64,000 nt of DNA from Brachionus plicatilis (lineage: Eukaryota; Rotifera; Eurotatoria; Ploima; Brachionidae). This document shows positions 11,520-31,224 of this stretch, in pieces; within the stretch, counting starts at the first letter, position 1, and each line of letters begins with the position of its first letter. The stretch lies in contig QEOQ01000345.1 in the NCBI GenBank assembly GCA_010279815.1, forward strand, positions 896,680-960,679, given 5' to 3'. A program made the translations under genes and the position numbers. The notes beneath the pieces are model-generated. The model was given only the letters and a program-made list of their open reading frames with translations. It did no database searches and was not told where the DNA came from.

Positions 11520-12229
11520 AAGATATTTAACTCTTTTGCTTACCTTTTTATGTTCCTTAAAAAATTTTGCTTAAAAAATTTTGATTTTTGCTTACCTTAA
11601 AAAATTTATTCATTTTTATTTTACGGATTTACTTAATGTAAAAATATTTTTATAAGAAATAATTTTAATTTTGTTCAAAAGATTCAATACCATCGAAACC
11701 ATGATATAAAATTTTTTTATTTTTTTTTTAGAATAAACCTTGACGTCTGACTTTAAACTAAGAGTAAGCGCAAAAGTTTGATTTTATTCTTAGAATGATT
11801 TCGAATTTATTTTGTAATAAACTTAAAAAATTGTAGAGTTAAATTCGAAATTAAAAAAATTAAAAATTAAACTTTATTCATGTTCAAATCAATTAACACC
11901 AAAGAAAAGTGGTAAAAAAGGCTACTTTTTGACGAAAATGGTAAAATTATTAGGCAAAATAAAAAATAAATGTTTTTATACAGTTTTTTTTTGGTTATTA
12001 AATCGAATTTTTTAATTTTAAATTTAATTTTAATTAAAATTAAAAATTGTAATCAATAGAATCATTCATTGTTTAATACATTGTTTGTTTAATCTTTTAT
12101 GATATCAAATTTTTTCAGATAAAGAAGGGTTTTTTAAAAACCATTTTTAGCGTTAACTTAATTTATTTAATATTATTTAATTATTTAAAGTTTAAAAATT
12201 TTAATAATAGAATTTAAATCGGTAGAAAA
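11520..12229. other. Intergenic, nothing recognised
   Basis: AT-rich spacer between the secreted-peptide gene and the 3' end of VPS41. The right part holds the VPS41 3' UTR with a minus-strand AATAAA near 12231-12237. Confidence 0.5.
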
Positions 12230-12279
12230 CTTTATTTTATAATTTAGAATAAATAATTATTAAAAAAAATCTCTAAAAA

Positions 12280-15200
12280 TCAATCAGCATTAAATAAAGA
12301 CAAAACTGAACTTTTGTTCTGACTACAAACTGAACACTTGTCATTTTCCTGGATACAATCTTCATGAAAAGAATGTCTACACTCAAATATTTTTAAACCT
12401 CTAGCCATATTTACGTTAAATGTAATCAACAATTCATCACATGCCGGACACTTTTGATCATCATCCACACTTACACCTTGCTTGACCACTTTGATCTGCT
12501 TTTCAAGTAGATTAAAGCAATCCCTAGTCATAATGCTTTTGGAACCTTCTAAAAGCGATATTTGCACCCTGTAATCAGACAGAATTTTTACCAATGCATC
12601 TCTTAAGCCTCTTATAGTGACTCCATTGGGAATTCGATTAATCAAATCGACAGGATCGACATGGGTACCAATATTGTTCAATAGGCCTATGATGTAATCA
12701 GGTTTATTTACTGAATATTGGATCAAATCTTCCCATAAATCTTTGTCATTGTGTCGTTTACAAAATTCTATAGCCTGATTAACATCTTTGATTGCATGGA
12801 GTACTATTTGTAGACCTTTTTTTATCTGGCCAGTACGCTCCAGTATGTACACTATTTCGGGTCCCAGATCCCGCTCTTGCAACTCTTTCTGTGCCTGAGT
12901 CAGTGAAATATATTGACTTGACTGTAAGAATTTGAGAAGTTTGTCTCGCTGAAACTCGGCATACAAAACAACTTGAATTGTGTGAAAATCACGTGATATA
13001 TTCGGATCTTTTTCGAATATAGCGTCCAAATACTAATAAAAATTGATAGAAATTTTTTTAATTTAATTAATTTTAAATATTTGTTTAAATTTAAAAATTT
13101 ATTTAATTTACTCTAGAAATTTTTTTGTGTTTTTTTTATGCTTTTTTTGTTCAATTAAAATTTCAGTTGATTTGAAAATAAAAAAGTATTTAAAAATATT
13201 TTTAAAATAATTTTCTAAATTTAATTCCTTGTCCTTAAATCTGAATTTCAATCTTAATTTTTATCTATGGTTTTTGGATTTAAACCATTACTTTATTTTC
13301 AATTTTTATTTTTAAACACTGCATTAAAACCCAAAATTTGGGTTCTGTCCATTGGGCTGCGTAGCATGATCTTAAATCCGAAATTTGGGTTTTAGGACAC
13401 GGGCTCCCGTATTAATATATTTTTAAAATCTTTTTGATTTTTTATTTGAATTGAATTTAAAAAAAGCTTTGCGAATACAAAATATTGTACATAAAATTTT
13501 TGTTTTGAAACTTACATAGTGTAGATATAGTTTATTTTTGTTGAGTTTTTCGGCTACTCGTTTAACCGGTAATTTTTCAACATTGTCGACTAAAATTTGA
13601 ATCGATCTCTAAAAGTTAAATGAATTATCAATAAATTTATTTTAGATTTGGTCTATTTTTTAGTTTTACTTGTTTATTTAGAGATATTAGCTCAATTAAA
13701 TTTATAAAGGCACACTCGAACAGCTCGTGCTTTAGAAGAAAATCAAAAACAGCTTGATCCTGTAGGTTTATGTATATTTCGAAAGCTTTATCAAACATTT
13801 TTTGGTATTCATACCTTAAAATATAATTATTAGCTAATGAAAACATTTTTATTAAAAATAAGCAGTTGTCTAATTCTTTAAGGAATTGACAGCTTTGATT
13901 TTAAGTGTTCTGAAAACAAAAGTTTAATTGTGGCAAAATAATGACCAAATAACATGAATTAAGAATAAATGGAATGGGGGAACATTTTCTGGACAAAAAT
14001 ATAAAAGTTCGGACTTTTATCAAGCATTTTTAACTAAACATTTTTTAATCAAGTTTTAAAAAAAATTACATTAAAGCAAGACATTCATCCAGAATTTTAT
14101 TTTTGCTTTTGTTACAGGCAGTAGCAATGGCTTGTGTGACACAGTCCAATCCATAAATATCACATGGCCATTTTCTAATCAAATACTTAAAAATCTCATA
14201 ATCTCCGGATCTCAAAAACTCATTCAACACCTTTTCGTAGATCTCTGGTGACAGCACCGGATTAGATGAAGGAATTTTCTCAAATATATCCTAAATAAAA
14301 TTAAAAAAAATTTAATAATTCTTGCAGTTGGGGTTAAAAAAATTTGAAAAATGATTTTCAAAATTTTGAAATCAATCATTTAAAAAATTCAATTCTATTT
14401 AGAATTTAGGAAAAATTTCTAAAATTACTAAATTAATATTTTATTACGGCCTTGAAGTTATCGGTTCTTATTTTGATAGATTTTTAGTTTTTTTATTTGC
14501 CAATTATTATTTTTAGCATTTTAAAAATTTTCTATATTTTCATATTTTTTACGGGACAGGTATAACAAAACAAAAAAAATTAACTTGGTTAAAAAACATT
14601 AAGTTATTTGAATAAAATGAAAAATGATAAGTTATTGACTATCTTGTAAGTAAAGATCAGCTTTTCGCTTTCGATCTGCTTTTGGTCTTTTAGTAATTAA
14701 AGCTGGAAAATTAATCGGATAGTGAGTCATGAAGAGAAAATAAATGTTGGAATGGAGGTAATTATTCTTAAATTAAGAGACTGCCTGAATTTCGTTCATT
14801 TTACATATTCTTTTATCTCAAGATAAAATTCTTTTCTAGGGACCTAGAGGAATCTTTAGGAAAATGCAGCATCTAAGATTTAAATTTTTTTTTTTAAGAT
14901 CTTAAATAATTATCTTTGGAATTATTAAACTGCTAAATTTTTTTAGGAAAATCCAATATTTTGTTTAGTAATCCTGAATGAAAATCTTATAGAATTAGAT
15001 TTAGAAAAATCTTTTAAGAATTTATCAGATCTTAGATGATAAACCTAAAGGAAATTTTTGTAAGATCTAGTATCAGGAATTGTAAAGAACTTATAAGAAA
15101 TTATTTAAGAAATATTACGAAGTTTTGAGAAACATTAAAAATAGATTCTTGTTAGGATCTTACCTTATTTGACTTATAAAAAAATAGATAAGAAAACATA

Positions 15201-18200
15201 AGCTTAATAGAAAAAGTAAGAAATTAAAAAGTGAAGTTAAACTTCAAAGAAAAAATTTCTTTTAAATTTCTTCTAAATATAATTCAAATTCTAAGCTTTA
15301 GACAAGCTAATCATGTTCATTTTCAATTAATTTTTTGTTTGTATTATGTTATATTGTTATATCTTGTTTTATTTTCGATAAAATTCAATGAAATTTAAAT
15401 GTAAGATTCTCTTGGCCAATTTGTAAAATACTATTTGTAGAGTTTGCTTTTTTAACTATCAGATTTGAATTTAATATTTTATTAATATTGATTTAAATAA
15501 AAATATTCAAAAAAATGAATATTATGAATTCTAAAATTAAATCCTATTCTAACCAACATTTATCTCTTATTATTTATTTAAATTTCTTCATATTATCTTT
15601 TTAAAATATATTTTAGTTTAGATCTTTTGATAATTCCATAATCTTATTTAAATAATGGTATATTTATTATTAATTTTTTTTAAAGAACATAAACGATCTC
15701 ATAAGAAACTTATTAAATATCTTAACTTTCCTTGAAAATCCTACTTTTTCCTGTTTAGGACTTGCAGGATCCGAAACTGATATCCATTAATTTTTATTTA
15801 TTCCTCACTTGTTCATTACATAAAATTATTTCACATACCTCCAGTTTGCACTCTTTAGCAAAAATTAAAATTTTCTCTTCCCAATTTTTCTCAGACAAAG
15901 TCACTTTGCTACACCATTCAGCCGCTTCCTTGTACTCTTTAGCCGATATTAAATAATCAATGTAGTTCAGGCCGACTACTTGGTAGGTAAAAACCTTGGG
16001 GGATTCAGGCGCATTTTTGATGTCTTCCAAAGCTTGTTCAAAGTTAAGTCTTTCCATAAGCCACTTGATGTGATCGTCAAAAGATCTAGGCGTTGCTTTT
16101 ATCAAATCCTTAGGACTAAGAACAAAATATGAGCCCTCGTTTAGAATGTAATCTAAACGATACTCAAAAGGCCGATTCTTTTCGTACTCTTTGATTGTAA
16201 TCGCATCAAACGATATTTCAATAAAAGAGTCCGGACTGGCTTGGGCCACTCTGATGTGAGGTCTGCTATCTTCTGACTTTTCATAGCACAAAAGCAAAAA
16301 TTGATTTTGATCTTTGAATGGTGCCAGACCAACTATGTAAAAATCGGTCTTGACCAAACTGGTTATTTCAATATGTGAAATAAGACCAGAGCTTCTCGAT
16401 CTTATTATTTTGCATATTTTAAATCTATCGGCCCATCCGATAATCAGCGAGTCTTTATCTTGCCACAGTAGTGAACAACGATAAAGCTCGTCTCTCAAAC
16501 TTGACTCATGATCTTTGGCAATAAAGCTAATTATCTTGCTTTCAGCTAGACTGTAAATTTTAACTCCTTTTTCATTTGACCAAGCTATTAGATCATTGCA
16601 CCATTTTATGTTTCGTATGATGCCTTCGCCTTGATGCAGAACACTTGTTTTTCTGCGGCCCATGAATCCTCTTTCGACCAAAACAAGCTTTGTGTCGCCA
16701 GTAACAAAACTGAGTGTTTGGTTGAAATTTGGCGCCAATTCGATACTTTTTATCGGCCGATTGAATTCAATGATTTGATCATGTTCCGATTCAAAAAGAC
16801 CAAAAACTGCCACCTTGCCATCGTCACTGCATGATGCCACATACTCTTCCTTGGTGTCAATCGTCAAATCATTTACGGTTAACTCGTGCTTTATTAGAAA
16901 TTAAGAGAACTAATCAAGATGCTATGGCTAGAGTTGTAGAAAGTCGTGTCAAAAAAATCAGAAAATTTTAAAAATTTAAAAATCTAAGAAATGAAAAATA
17001 ATCACCTTGTGTATTTTTTGAGATAATTTTATGGCAAAAAAATTGAAAATAAAAATTTCTATTTTTTTTCTGTGTTTATCGTATAAATATGTCCATATGA
17101 TTTACTGACATCAGTCATTAATTAAGTTAAAATATTATTCTTAAAATTCAATGACTTGAAGTATTATTTCATTTCTTAGCTAATTTTGATTTATTCATTA
17201 TTTTTATTCTATTGTGAAATTGTTATATTACTATTTCTAATCTTTTCTTAACTGCTCAATACTTAAACATGTAGAAGCTGTCATTACTTTTTCAATTTGT
17301 CTATTTGAGTTTTCTTATATATTATATTTTAACTTAATGTACTTTAAATTTTTATTTTATTTTTTTCTTGATTTTTTTCTTTTTTAATCTGAAAGAGCTT
17401 AAGCTCAGCACAGATAAATAACAAAAAGAGTTTCAATCAAAGCTTAATTAAGTTTAATTAAACCTCAATTAAAATAAAAGTCAATTTAATGTATCATTCG
17501 TAAATTAAAAATATTAGTTGTCACAAAATTTAGTTAAAAGTCATTTAATGTATCGCACAAAGTCAAATTAAAAAAAATGTAATCAATTAATAAATAAAAA
17601 ATTTATTTATTAATTGATTACATTTTTTTTTCAGTAAAAAACAAGAAATATAATATTTAAGTAATTTTCAAAATTAAAAAATTAATTCATTTTTACTTTT
17701 ATTTTTTTGAGTGCTTTTTTAGTTACTTTACTCCTCTAATATTTCCTAAATTAGTGTAGGATACTTCAGCAGAAGAAGAATCAAAAAACTCTTCACTATA
17801 TATTTTTTTGACATTTAATTTTTTCAAGATACAATTAATTAAAATTAATGGTGGTTAATTATTCTAATTGACAATTAATAGTCTTAAGTTCTATTTGATT
17901 AAAAAATTATTCTTTTTTTTTTATATAGAATAATTTTGGAGAGGAACTCCACCACTCTAAAAAAATTATCCTTTAATACTTTTTAGTTCTATGTAATATT
18001 AACAATTGTCTCTTAATATTTTAAAATTACAATAATACTTTTAGATGACGATTAATACATTTAATTGACATTTTTTCTAATGACTTTTAATCAAAATAAA
18101 TGACGCATTAATATTGACTTAAATAAATACATGTGTAGACTCACTTAATAAGCTATAAGCTCAATAAGTGAGTCTACACATGACTTAGTCTATCAACATA

Positions 18201-18507
18201 TGACTTAAATACAACTCCGGTTATTTCTTACAGGCTCTTTGGTTAAAACTTTGTTACCATCATGGTCCAAGACATGAACACGGCCCCAGTGTGTTCCAAC
18301 AATTAAAAACTTTAAAAAAAATTAATTTTGTTCTATAATAAATTTAAGTGTTACCTTACGATCGGCTTTAATGCAGCTGACCGAATCGCTTTCAATTATA
18401 CCTAAAACATCATTTTTTATGCGCGAGTATGCAAGAACTGGCTCGGCTTCGGCATAGTCACTTTCCTCTTCATCTTCTATCTCCTGGACATATTCTGATT
18501 CTGCCAT
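12280..18507 (-). CDS. VPS41: VPS41, subunit of the HOPS tethering complex
   Basis: Predicted 830-aa protein (human VPS41 has 854). HOPS tethers late endosomes, autophagosomes and AP-3 vesicles to lysosomes. Exons (minus): 18507-18355, 18309-18232, 16888-15839, 14290-14070, 13814-13670, 13608-13516, 13032-12280. Every junction is GT-AG with consistent phase. The N-terminal WD40 part includes FLIVGTHWGRVHVLDHDGNK and HELTVNDLTIDTKEEYVASCSDDGKV. The middle exons give the CHC repeat/TPR region (YEYQKMFDKAFEIYINLQDQ). The C-terminus is a RING-H2-type finger (CPACDEL... FECRHSFHEDC... KCSVC). An acidic start (EEIEDEEE-like, as YVQEIEDEEESD) also matches the family. Intron 3 (14291-15838) and intron 2 (16889-18231) are long; intron 2 carries repeat copy B. 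No broken exon was seen. Confidence 0.92.
14291..15838. other. VPS41 intron 3, no nested gene seen
   Basis: About 1.5 kb of AT-rich intron. From about 14850 to 15110 short motifs of the type TTAGGAAAATC and GATCTTA recur irregularly and look like decayed simple repeats. No open frame or inverted repeat of note. Confidence 0.5.
17475..18118 (-). repeat. Dispersed repeat, copy B, in VPS41 intron 2
   Basis: Reverse-oriented relative of the repeat at 8755-9275, including the same conserved [24 protein letters not shown] open stretch (minus strand, about 17740-17810) and the same terminal motifs. It has an extra AT palindrome at about 17569-17632 and an insertion near 17900-17970. Borders are approximate. 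Confidence 0.6.
18131..18181. repeat. Perfect 17-bp inverted repeat with 17-nt loop
   Basis: Arms 18131-18147 (ATGTGTAGACTCACTTA) and 18165-18181 are exact reverse complements around a 17-nt loop containing AGCTATAAGCT. It lies in VPS41 intron 2, about 50 nt downstream (minus strand) of the exon 2 donor at 18231. Confidence 0.75.
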
Positions 18508-19971
18508 TTTTTTCTTGTAGAAGATAAAATTGTTTTTTACTTATTTATTTTTCAATAATTGAATTAAAGAATTTAAATTAAAAATGAAATCTACAAAGAA
18601 ATTTGAACTGTTTTAATAGACAATTAGAGCTCAATTGAATATTTAAGGAACATTATGTGCTTTAATAACACTTTAATAATTTTTGATCAGAAAAAAATAA
18701 GTTCTTATAACATGGTTTTACATCGACTAAAACATCGACATTACAAGAACAAAACATGTTTTTGTTTAGGTACTGGTTCTGCAAAATTATACGAATTTAT
18801 TGACATGCCTTTAAAAAAGTGTACTCTATTTTAGTGACATGTTATTCAAATTATTGAACACTGTTTTTCAAAAAAATAAAAACTCATTATTAATGACATG
18901 CAGGTAAATTTGAATAAATTTAAAAATTATTAAAAATCAGCTTCAGCTTTTATAAAATTCTTTTAAAAATCGAAATTTAATTATGTTTTAAATCCGAATA
19001 TCATTAAAACCGGATTTTTTTTATAACAAAAGTTAACTTATTCCTTTTTTTAAGAAATGATGTTTAAATAGAACATTTCTCTTTTTAAAATTTTAACTAT
19101 TTTTTACCGACATGTCACTAAATTCGGATAAATACATTAATTCTGTAAATGATTTTCAAATATAAAAAGTAATTTGTAGGGTTGAGTAATACTAAGCTAC
19201 TATGAAAAATTAAGCCAAAATTAACAAATTGATGTTTTTTAAAAAAATTTAGATTAAAAAATTAATCTAGAAATTTGTCAAAAATTTTATCATATGCATT
19301 TGACGCTTAACCTGACATCAAGAAAATGTTTCAAAGCGGCCCAAAGTTTTCCAACTTAAATTCATTTTTTTTACCCCAAAAGTCAGAAAAAAATTGCTAG
19401 AATGATGATTCAATTGATTTGGCAAGTTGAAGTTTATGATAAATTTTTGATGCTCAAAATGATCAAATCCAACTAAAACTATAAAATAAACTTTAATTTT
19501 TTAATTGAATTAGTACAGAGGTAAATTTTTGGTTTTAAAATACTTTGTAAAAACCAAAAAATTTACAAATTTTTTTAATATTTTAGACATTTCCTCAATC
19601 TTTAAATTTAATAAATGGTAAACTAGTCTTATCTTTCTTAAATTAAAAGCTAGAAATCGAGTTTAAAATTCAAAATATAACTTATCTTATGCTACTTACA
19701 GCAATTCTCAGTTATTTTCTATCTCTCTTAAAATTTTATTAAAAAAACTACAAACTAAATTATGAAGATTTGAGAGTTGTTCTAATAAAAAATTGAAAAA
19801 ATGACAAAAGAGTTTTAAAAAATTTTTTATGTTCGATCTTTTTTATTTTTACAATGCTATCCGGGATATTACGCCCATAAATTGAAGAAAAAAAAATTTT
19901 TTTTCCATTTTTTTTATTAACAAATAAATTTTATAGAGTAAGAAAATTTTTTATTTTTACATAATAAATCA
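18508..19971. other. Intergenic between VPS41 start and GCN5 end
   Basis: AT-rich spacer: VPS41 promoter side on the left, GCN5 3' side on the right. A motif at about 19421-19475 (GGCAAGTTGAAG... GCTCAAAATGATCAAAT) recurs at about 47125-47175, so one decayed repeat end is present. No gene seen. Confidence 0.5.
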
Positions 19972-28387
<8,416 letters not shown>

Positions 28388-28686
28388 TTAGAAAAAAATT
28401 TTAATCCATCAAATCATATGATTTGCTTCAAGATCTCGTATGGTGCTGGTGATGACATTTTTTTTGTCTCAATCTCTGCACTCTCCAAGAAAAATGATTG
28501 CTCTTTAAAAGATCAAGGAAATTTTAGGGCTAAAAAGAAAATACACATGTTAAAATTTACATGTCAAAGCCAAAGTTCTGAAAGACTAGAAAATGTTCTG
28601 TAAATTGAAGTAACTGATGCATCCTTTGAACCATCAATATACTGATTTAGCAAAATTCTGCACAATTTTAATTATTGTTAATTTTA

Positions 28687-29454
28687 GGATCTATATTAAC
28701 CCGTCTAATCAAAAATGAATTTGTCAAATAAAAATAATTCATTTTGTCTTATGAAAAATGAATTAGTCAAATATAATTAAAAGTCAAATATTAAATTAAA
28801 TGTCATAATTTTATTTAATTTGTCATATAAAATATTAAATGTCTAATAAAAAAATAAAATGTCTAATAATAAAAATCGAATATATAAAATAAAGAAAAAA
28901 GCAAAATTATTTTATACAAAGCCTTTTTCATTTTTGCTGGCCTACCTTTGCCACAAATTTTATTTAGAGGTACGGTATACGCTGCTTCTGGAAAATCTTG
29001 GATAAGATTGATATCTGAGCTGTTCGCCATACCATTTCTTTTCATTTCGATACATTTCGTCTGAATTGTGATCGTTTATTTTAAACATTAATGTTTAATA
29101 TCGACGAATTTGACTGAGAAATGTCATTATTTTCGTCAAAATTAGGTAACGGCATTTTAATTTTTTTATTATTATTAGAATAGAATTCTCCAAAAAAAGC
29201 ATTTGACTTTTATACAAAATATATGACATCTTTATTTTTGTACTTGACACATTAATTTAAATATATGACGATACATGTTTTATTTGGCAATTCATTTTTT
29301 ATTTGACATTTAATTATTGATATGACTTTTTAATCATTTATATGACAATTAATATAATATTTGGCAATTAATTATCTATTAGACAATTAATTTTTTATTA
29401 GACTTAAAATTTATTTGACAATTCTTTTTTTATTTGACGATTTAACATTATTCC
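28687..29454. mobile_element. 768-bp MULE-type non-autonomous element with 9-bp target duplication
   Basis: TTAATTTTA is repeated at 28678-28686 and 29455-29463. The ends start GGATCTATATTAACCCGTC and, reversed, GGAATAATGTTAAATCGTC. Both arms are then filled for about 200 bp with many degenerate TGTCAAATAAAAA-like motifs in mirrored orientation. A 60-codon minus-strand frame (28863-29045) ends in KICGKGRPAKMKKALYK, resembling the basic tail after the SWIM domain of MULE transposases. Long TIRs plus a 9-bp duplication are Mutator traits. Confidence 0.8.
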
Positions 29455-29732
29455 TTAATTTTATTTCTAAATAGAAAATTTTAAACATGTCAAAGCCAAA
29501 GTTCTGAAAGACTAGAAAATGTTCTGTAAATTGAAGTAACTGATGCATCCTTTGAACCATCAATATACTGATTTCGCAAAATTCTGCACAATTTTAATTA
29601 TTGTGAATTTTATTTCTAAATAGAAAATTTTAAACATGTCAAAGCCAAAGTTCTAAAAGACTAGAAAATGTTCTGTAAATTGAAGTAACTGATGCATCCT
29701 TTGAACCATTAATATAAATATTTTGCAAAATT

Positions 29733-30021
29733 CCATTTATACTATATATTCGAAATTGTCTATCTATATTTAAATTTGTAACCATAGTTTCTGTAAATTA
29801 TTTTCTATTTATCTTTTTCTTTACCTGTAATGTTCTTTATAATCTTATGTAGTATCTGTAATGTCTCTATAAATTGTACCTCAGTTTCGTCTCTGTAACT
29901 TTAATTGTAATTCCTTAATTTATCTCTCGATTTTTGAGCGATTAGTTACCATAGATGGCTTCCGAGTAAGCCATCTCCGCAAGCTCGCTTGCTGTAGCTT
30001 TTTATTATTATTATTATTATT
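29733..30021 (+). mobile_element. LINE 3' end with hairpins and ATT-repeat tail
   Basis: Ends in a run of TTA/ATT repeats (about 30000-30021) after two small stem-loops: AGATGGCTT / AAGCCATCT (29953-29976, 9-bp stem) and GCAAG / CTTGC (29979-29992). Hairpins followed by a microsatellite tail are typical recognition ends of non-LTR elements. It sits inside the third unit of the 149-bp array. No ORF. Confidence 0.6.
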
Positions 30022-30393
30022 ATGTCAAAGCCAAAATTCTGAAAGACTCGAACATGTTCTGTAAATTGAAGTAACTGATGCATCCTTTGAACCATCAATT
30101 GTCTGAATTTAGACTAATTTTATTCTATAATTATTTAAGAATAAAACATATTATATTATTTTATACATTTTCCGGAGCTTAAGCTTTCTCAAATAATTCT
30201 TAAAGGTATTCAATTGAATAGTGAGAATTCAAAAGACGTTTTTTCTATGAAATAAAATTTTAACTTTTTTTTATTTAATCTTTTAAATTCAGATTTTGAT
30301 GAATCACACATCTTATTTGAATTCAATTTATTTCCTTATTCATATTTTTATTTTCTAAATAATTTAACCCTCTACTCTGAGACTTAAAATTTG

Positions 30394-30555
30394 GGCATCG
30401 TGAAGTTTTGGATCAAAAAAATCAGATCAAATAGTATTTTGTTTTTAACTTTTGAATTATTTAGCATTTTGCACAGAGATTTAATCAAATACCATTCAAG
30501 AGTTAAAAAAAATACTATTTGATCTGATTTTTTTGATCCAAAACTTCAAGATGAC
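30394..30555. mobile_element. Foldback MITE of about 160 bp
   Basis: Nearly the whole segment is an inverted repeat: GTGAAGTTTTGGATCAAAAA on the left is mirrored on the right up to 30553, with the match continuing through ATCAGATCAAATAGTATTTT. The outer end GGCATCGTGAAG resembles the ends of the element at 22594-23122. No clear target duplication. Confidence 0.7.
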
Positions 30556-30823
30556 TAAATTCTCTAGAATTTAATTCATTTAATTCTAATTAAAAATATT
30601 TTGAAATTTTTAGTATTTAATTTCTTTTACCTTGTTGATTCAATTTATTGAATTTTTATATTTTTTTATTTTAAAAATCTTAAAATCAAAAAGTCATTGT
30701 GAATTTTAGAACAAAAATAATAAAAATATTAAAATTAGTTGCATAAATAAATTCATTTATCAATAAAACGCAAAAAATCCAAAAAAACATTCACTTTAAA
30801 TGCATTTGTATAAAGATGTCGTG

Positions 30824-31224
30824 TTTTGACAACAAAAAATCTGCTTTCTACACCCAAAAAAAGATTATCACAACCAAACCGTAAAAAAAAATTGCATTTC
30901 AAAGCCATCTTTGGTCTTCCACTTCGGACACATCATTATGCCTGCATTGTTAATCAAAATGTCTATTCTTTCCTCTTGAGCGATTATCTTCTTGGAAAAC
31001 TGCTCGACAGAATCCAAAGAGGCCAAGTCTAACTTTTCCACTGTCACATTTTCATTTCCAGATATATTTCTGATTTGCTTGGCTGCAGATTTGGCTTTGG
31101 CTGTATCTCGAAAAATCATTTTTTATTTGATTTATATATAAATTTATTCATTTTTCAAAAATTGAGTACTTTTGATCAGGAATTTTATTTTGGGTGTAGA
31201 AAGCAGATTTTTTGTTGTCAAAAG
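30824..31224. mobile_element. 401-bp element with identical 36-bp terminal inverted repeats
   Basis: 30824-30859 and 31189-31224 are exact reverse complements (36 of 36), starting TTTTGACAACAAAAAATCTG and ending CTACACCCAAAA. The interior is almost entirely a short-chain dehydrogenase gene fragment on the minus strand. No transposase, and no target duplication that I can confirm. Confidence 0.75.
30868..31119 (-). pseudogene. Retinol dehydrogenase-like SDR exon fragment
   Basis: About 80 codons of a classical short-chain dehydrogenase like RDH11-14: FRDTAKAKSAAKQIRNISGN (after the Rossmann glycine motif), VEKLDLASLDSVEQFSKKI, the NNAG motif in DILINNAGIMMCP, and GFEMQF. Family members normally continue with a GTNHLGHF-type segment, but here the sequence changes abruptly to a T-run. 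The N-terminal TGxxxGIG motif and the catalytic YxxxK are absent. It lies wholly between 36-bp inverted repeats, so it looks like a captured exon, not a working gene. Confidence 0.75.

Larger units (their letters stand above)
28561..30105 (+). repeat. Tandem array of a 149-bp unit, about four copies, split by two insertions
   Basis: Units begin ATGTCAAAGCCAAAGTTCTG at 28561, 29487, 29636 and 30022. Spacing of units 2 and 3 is 149 bp. Units 1 and 2 are 926 bp apart, which is 149 bp plus a 768-bp element and its 9-bp target duplication. Units 3 and 4 are separated by a LINE 3' end. Each unit carries AGTAACTGATGCATCCTTTG. No coding capacity. It starts just upstream of the GCN5 ATG. Confidence 0.85.
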
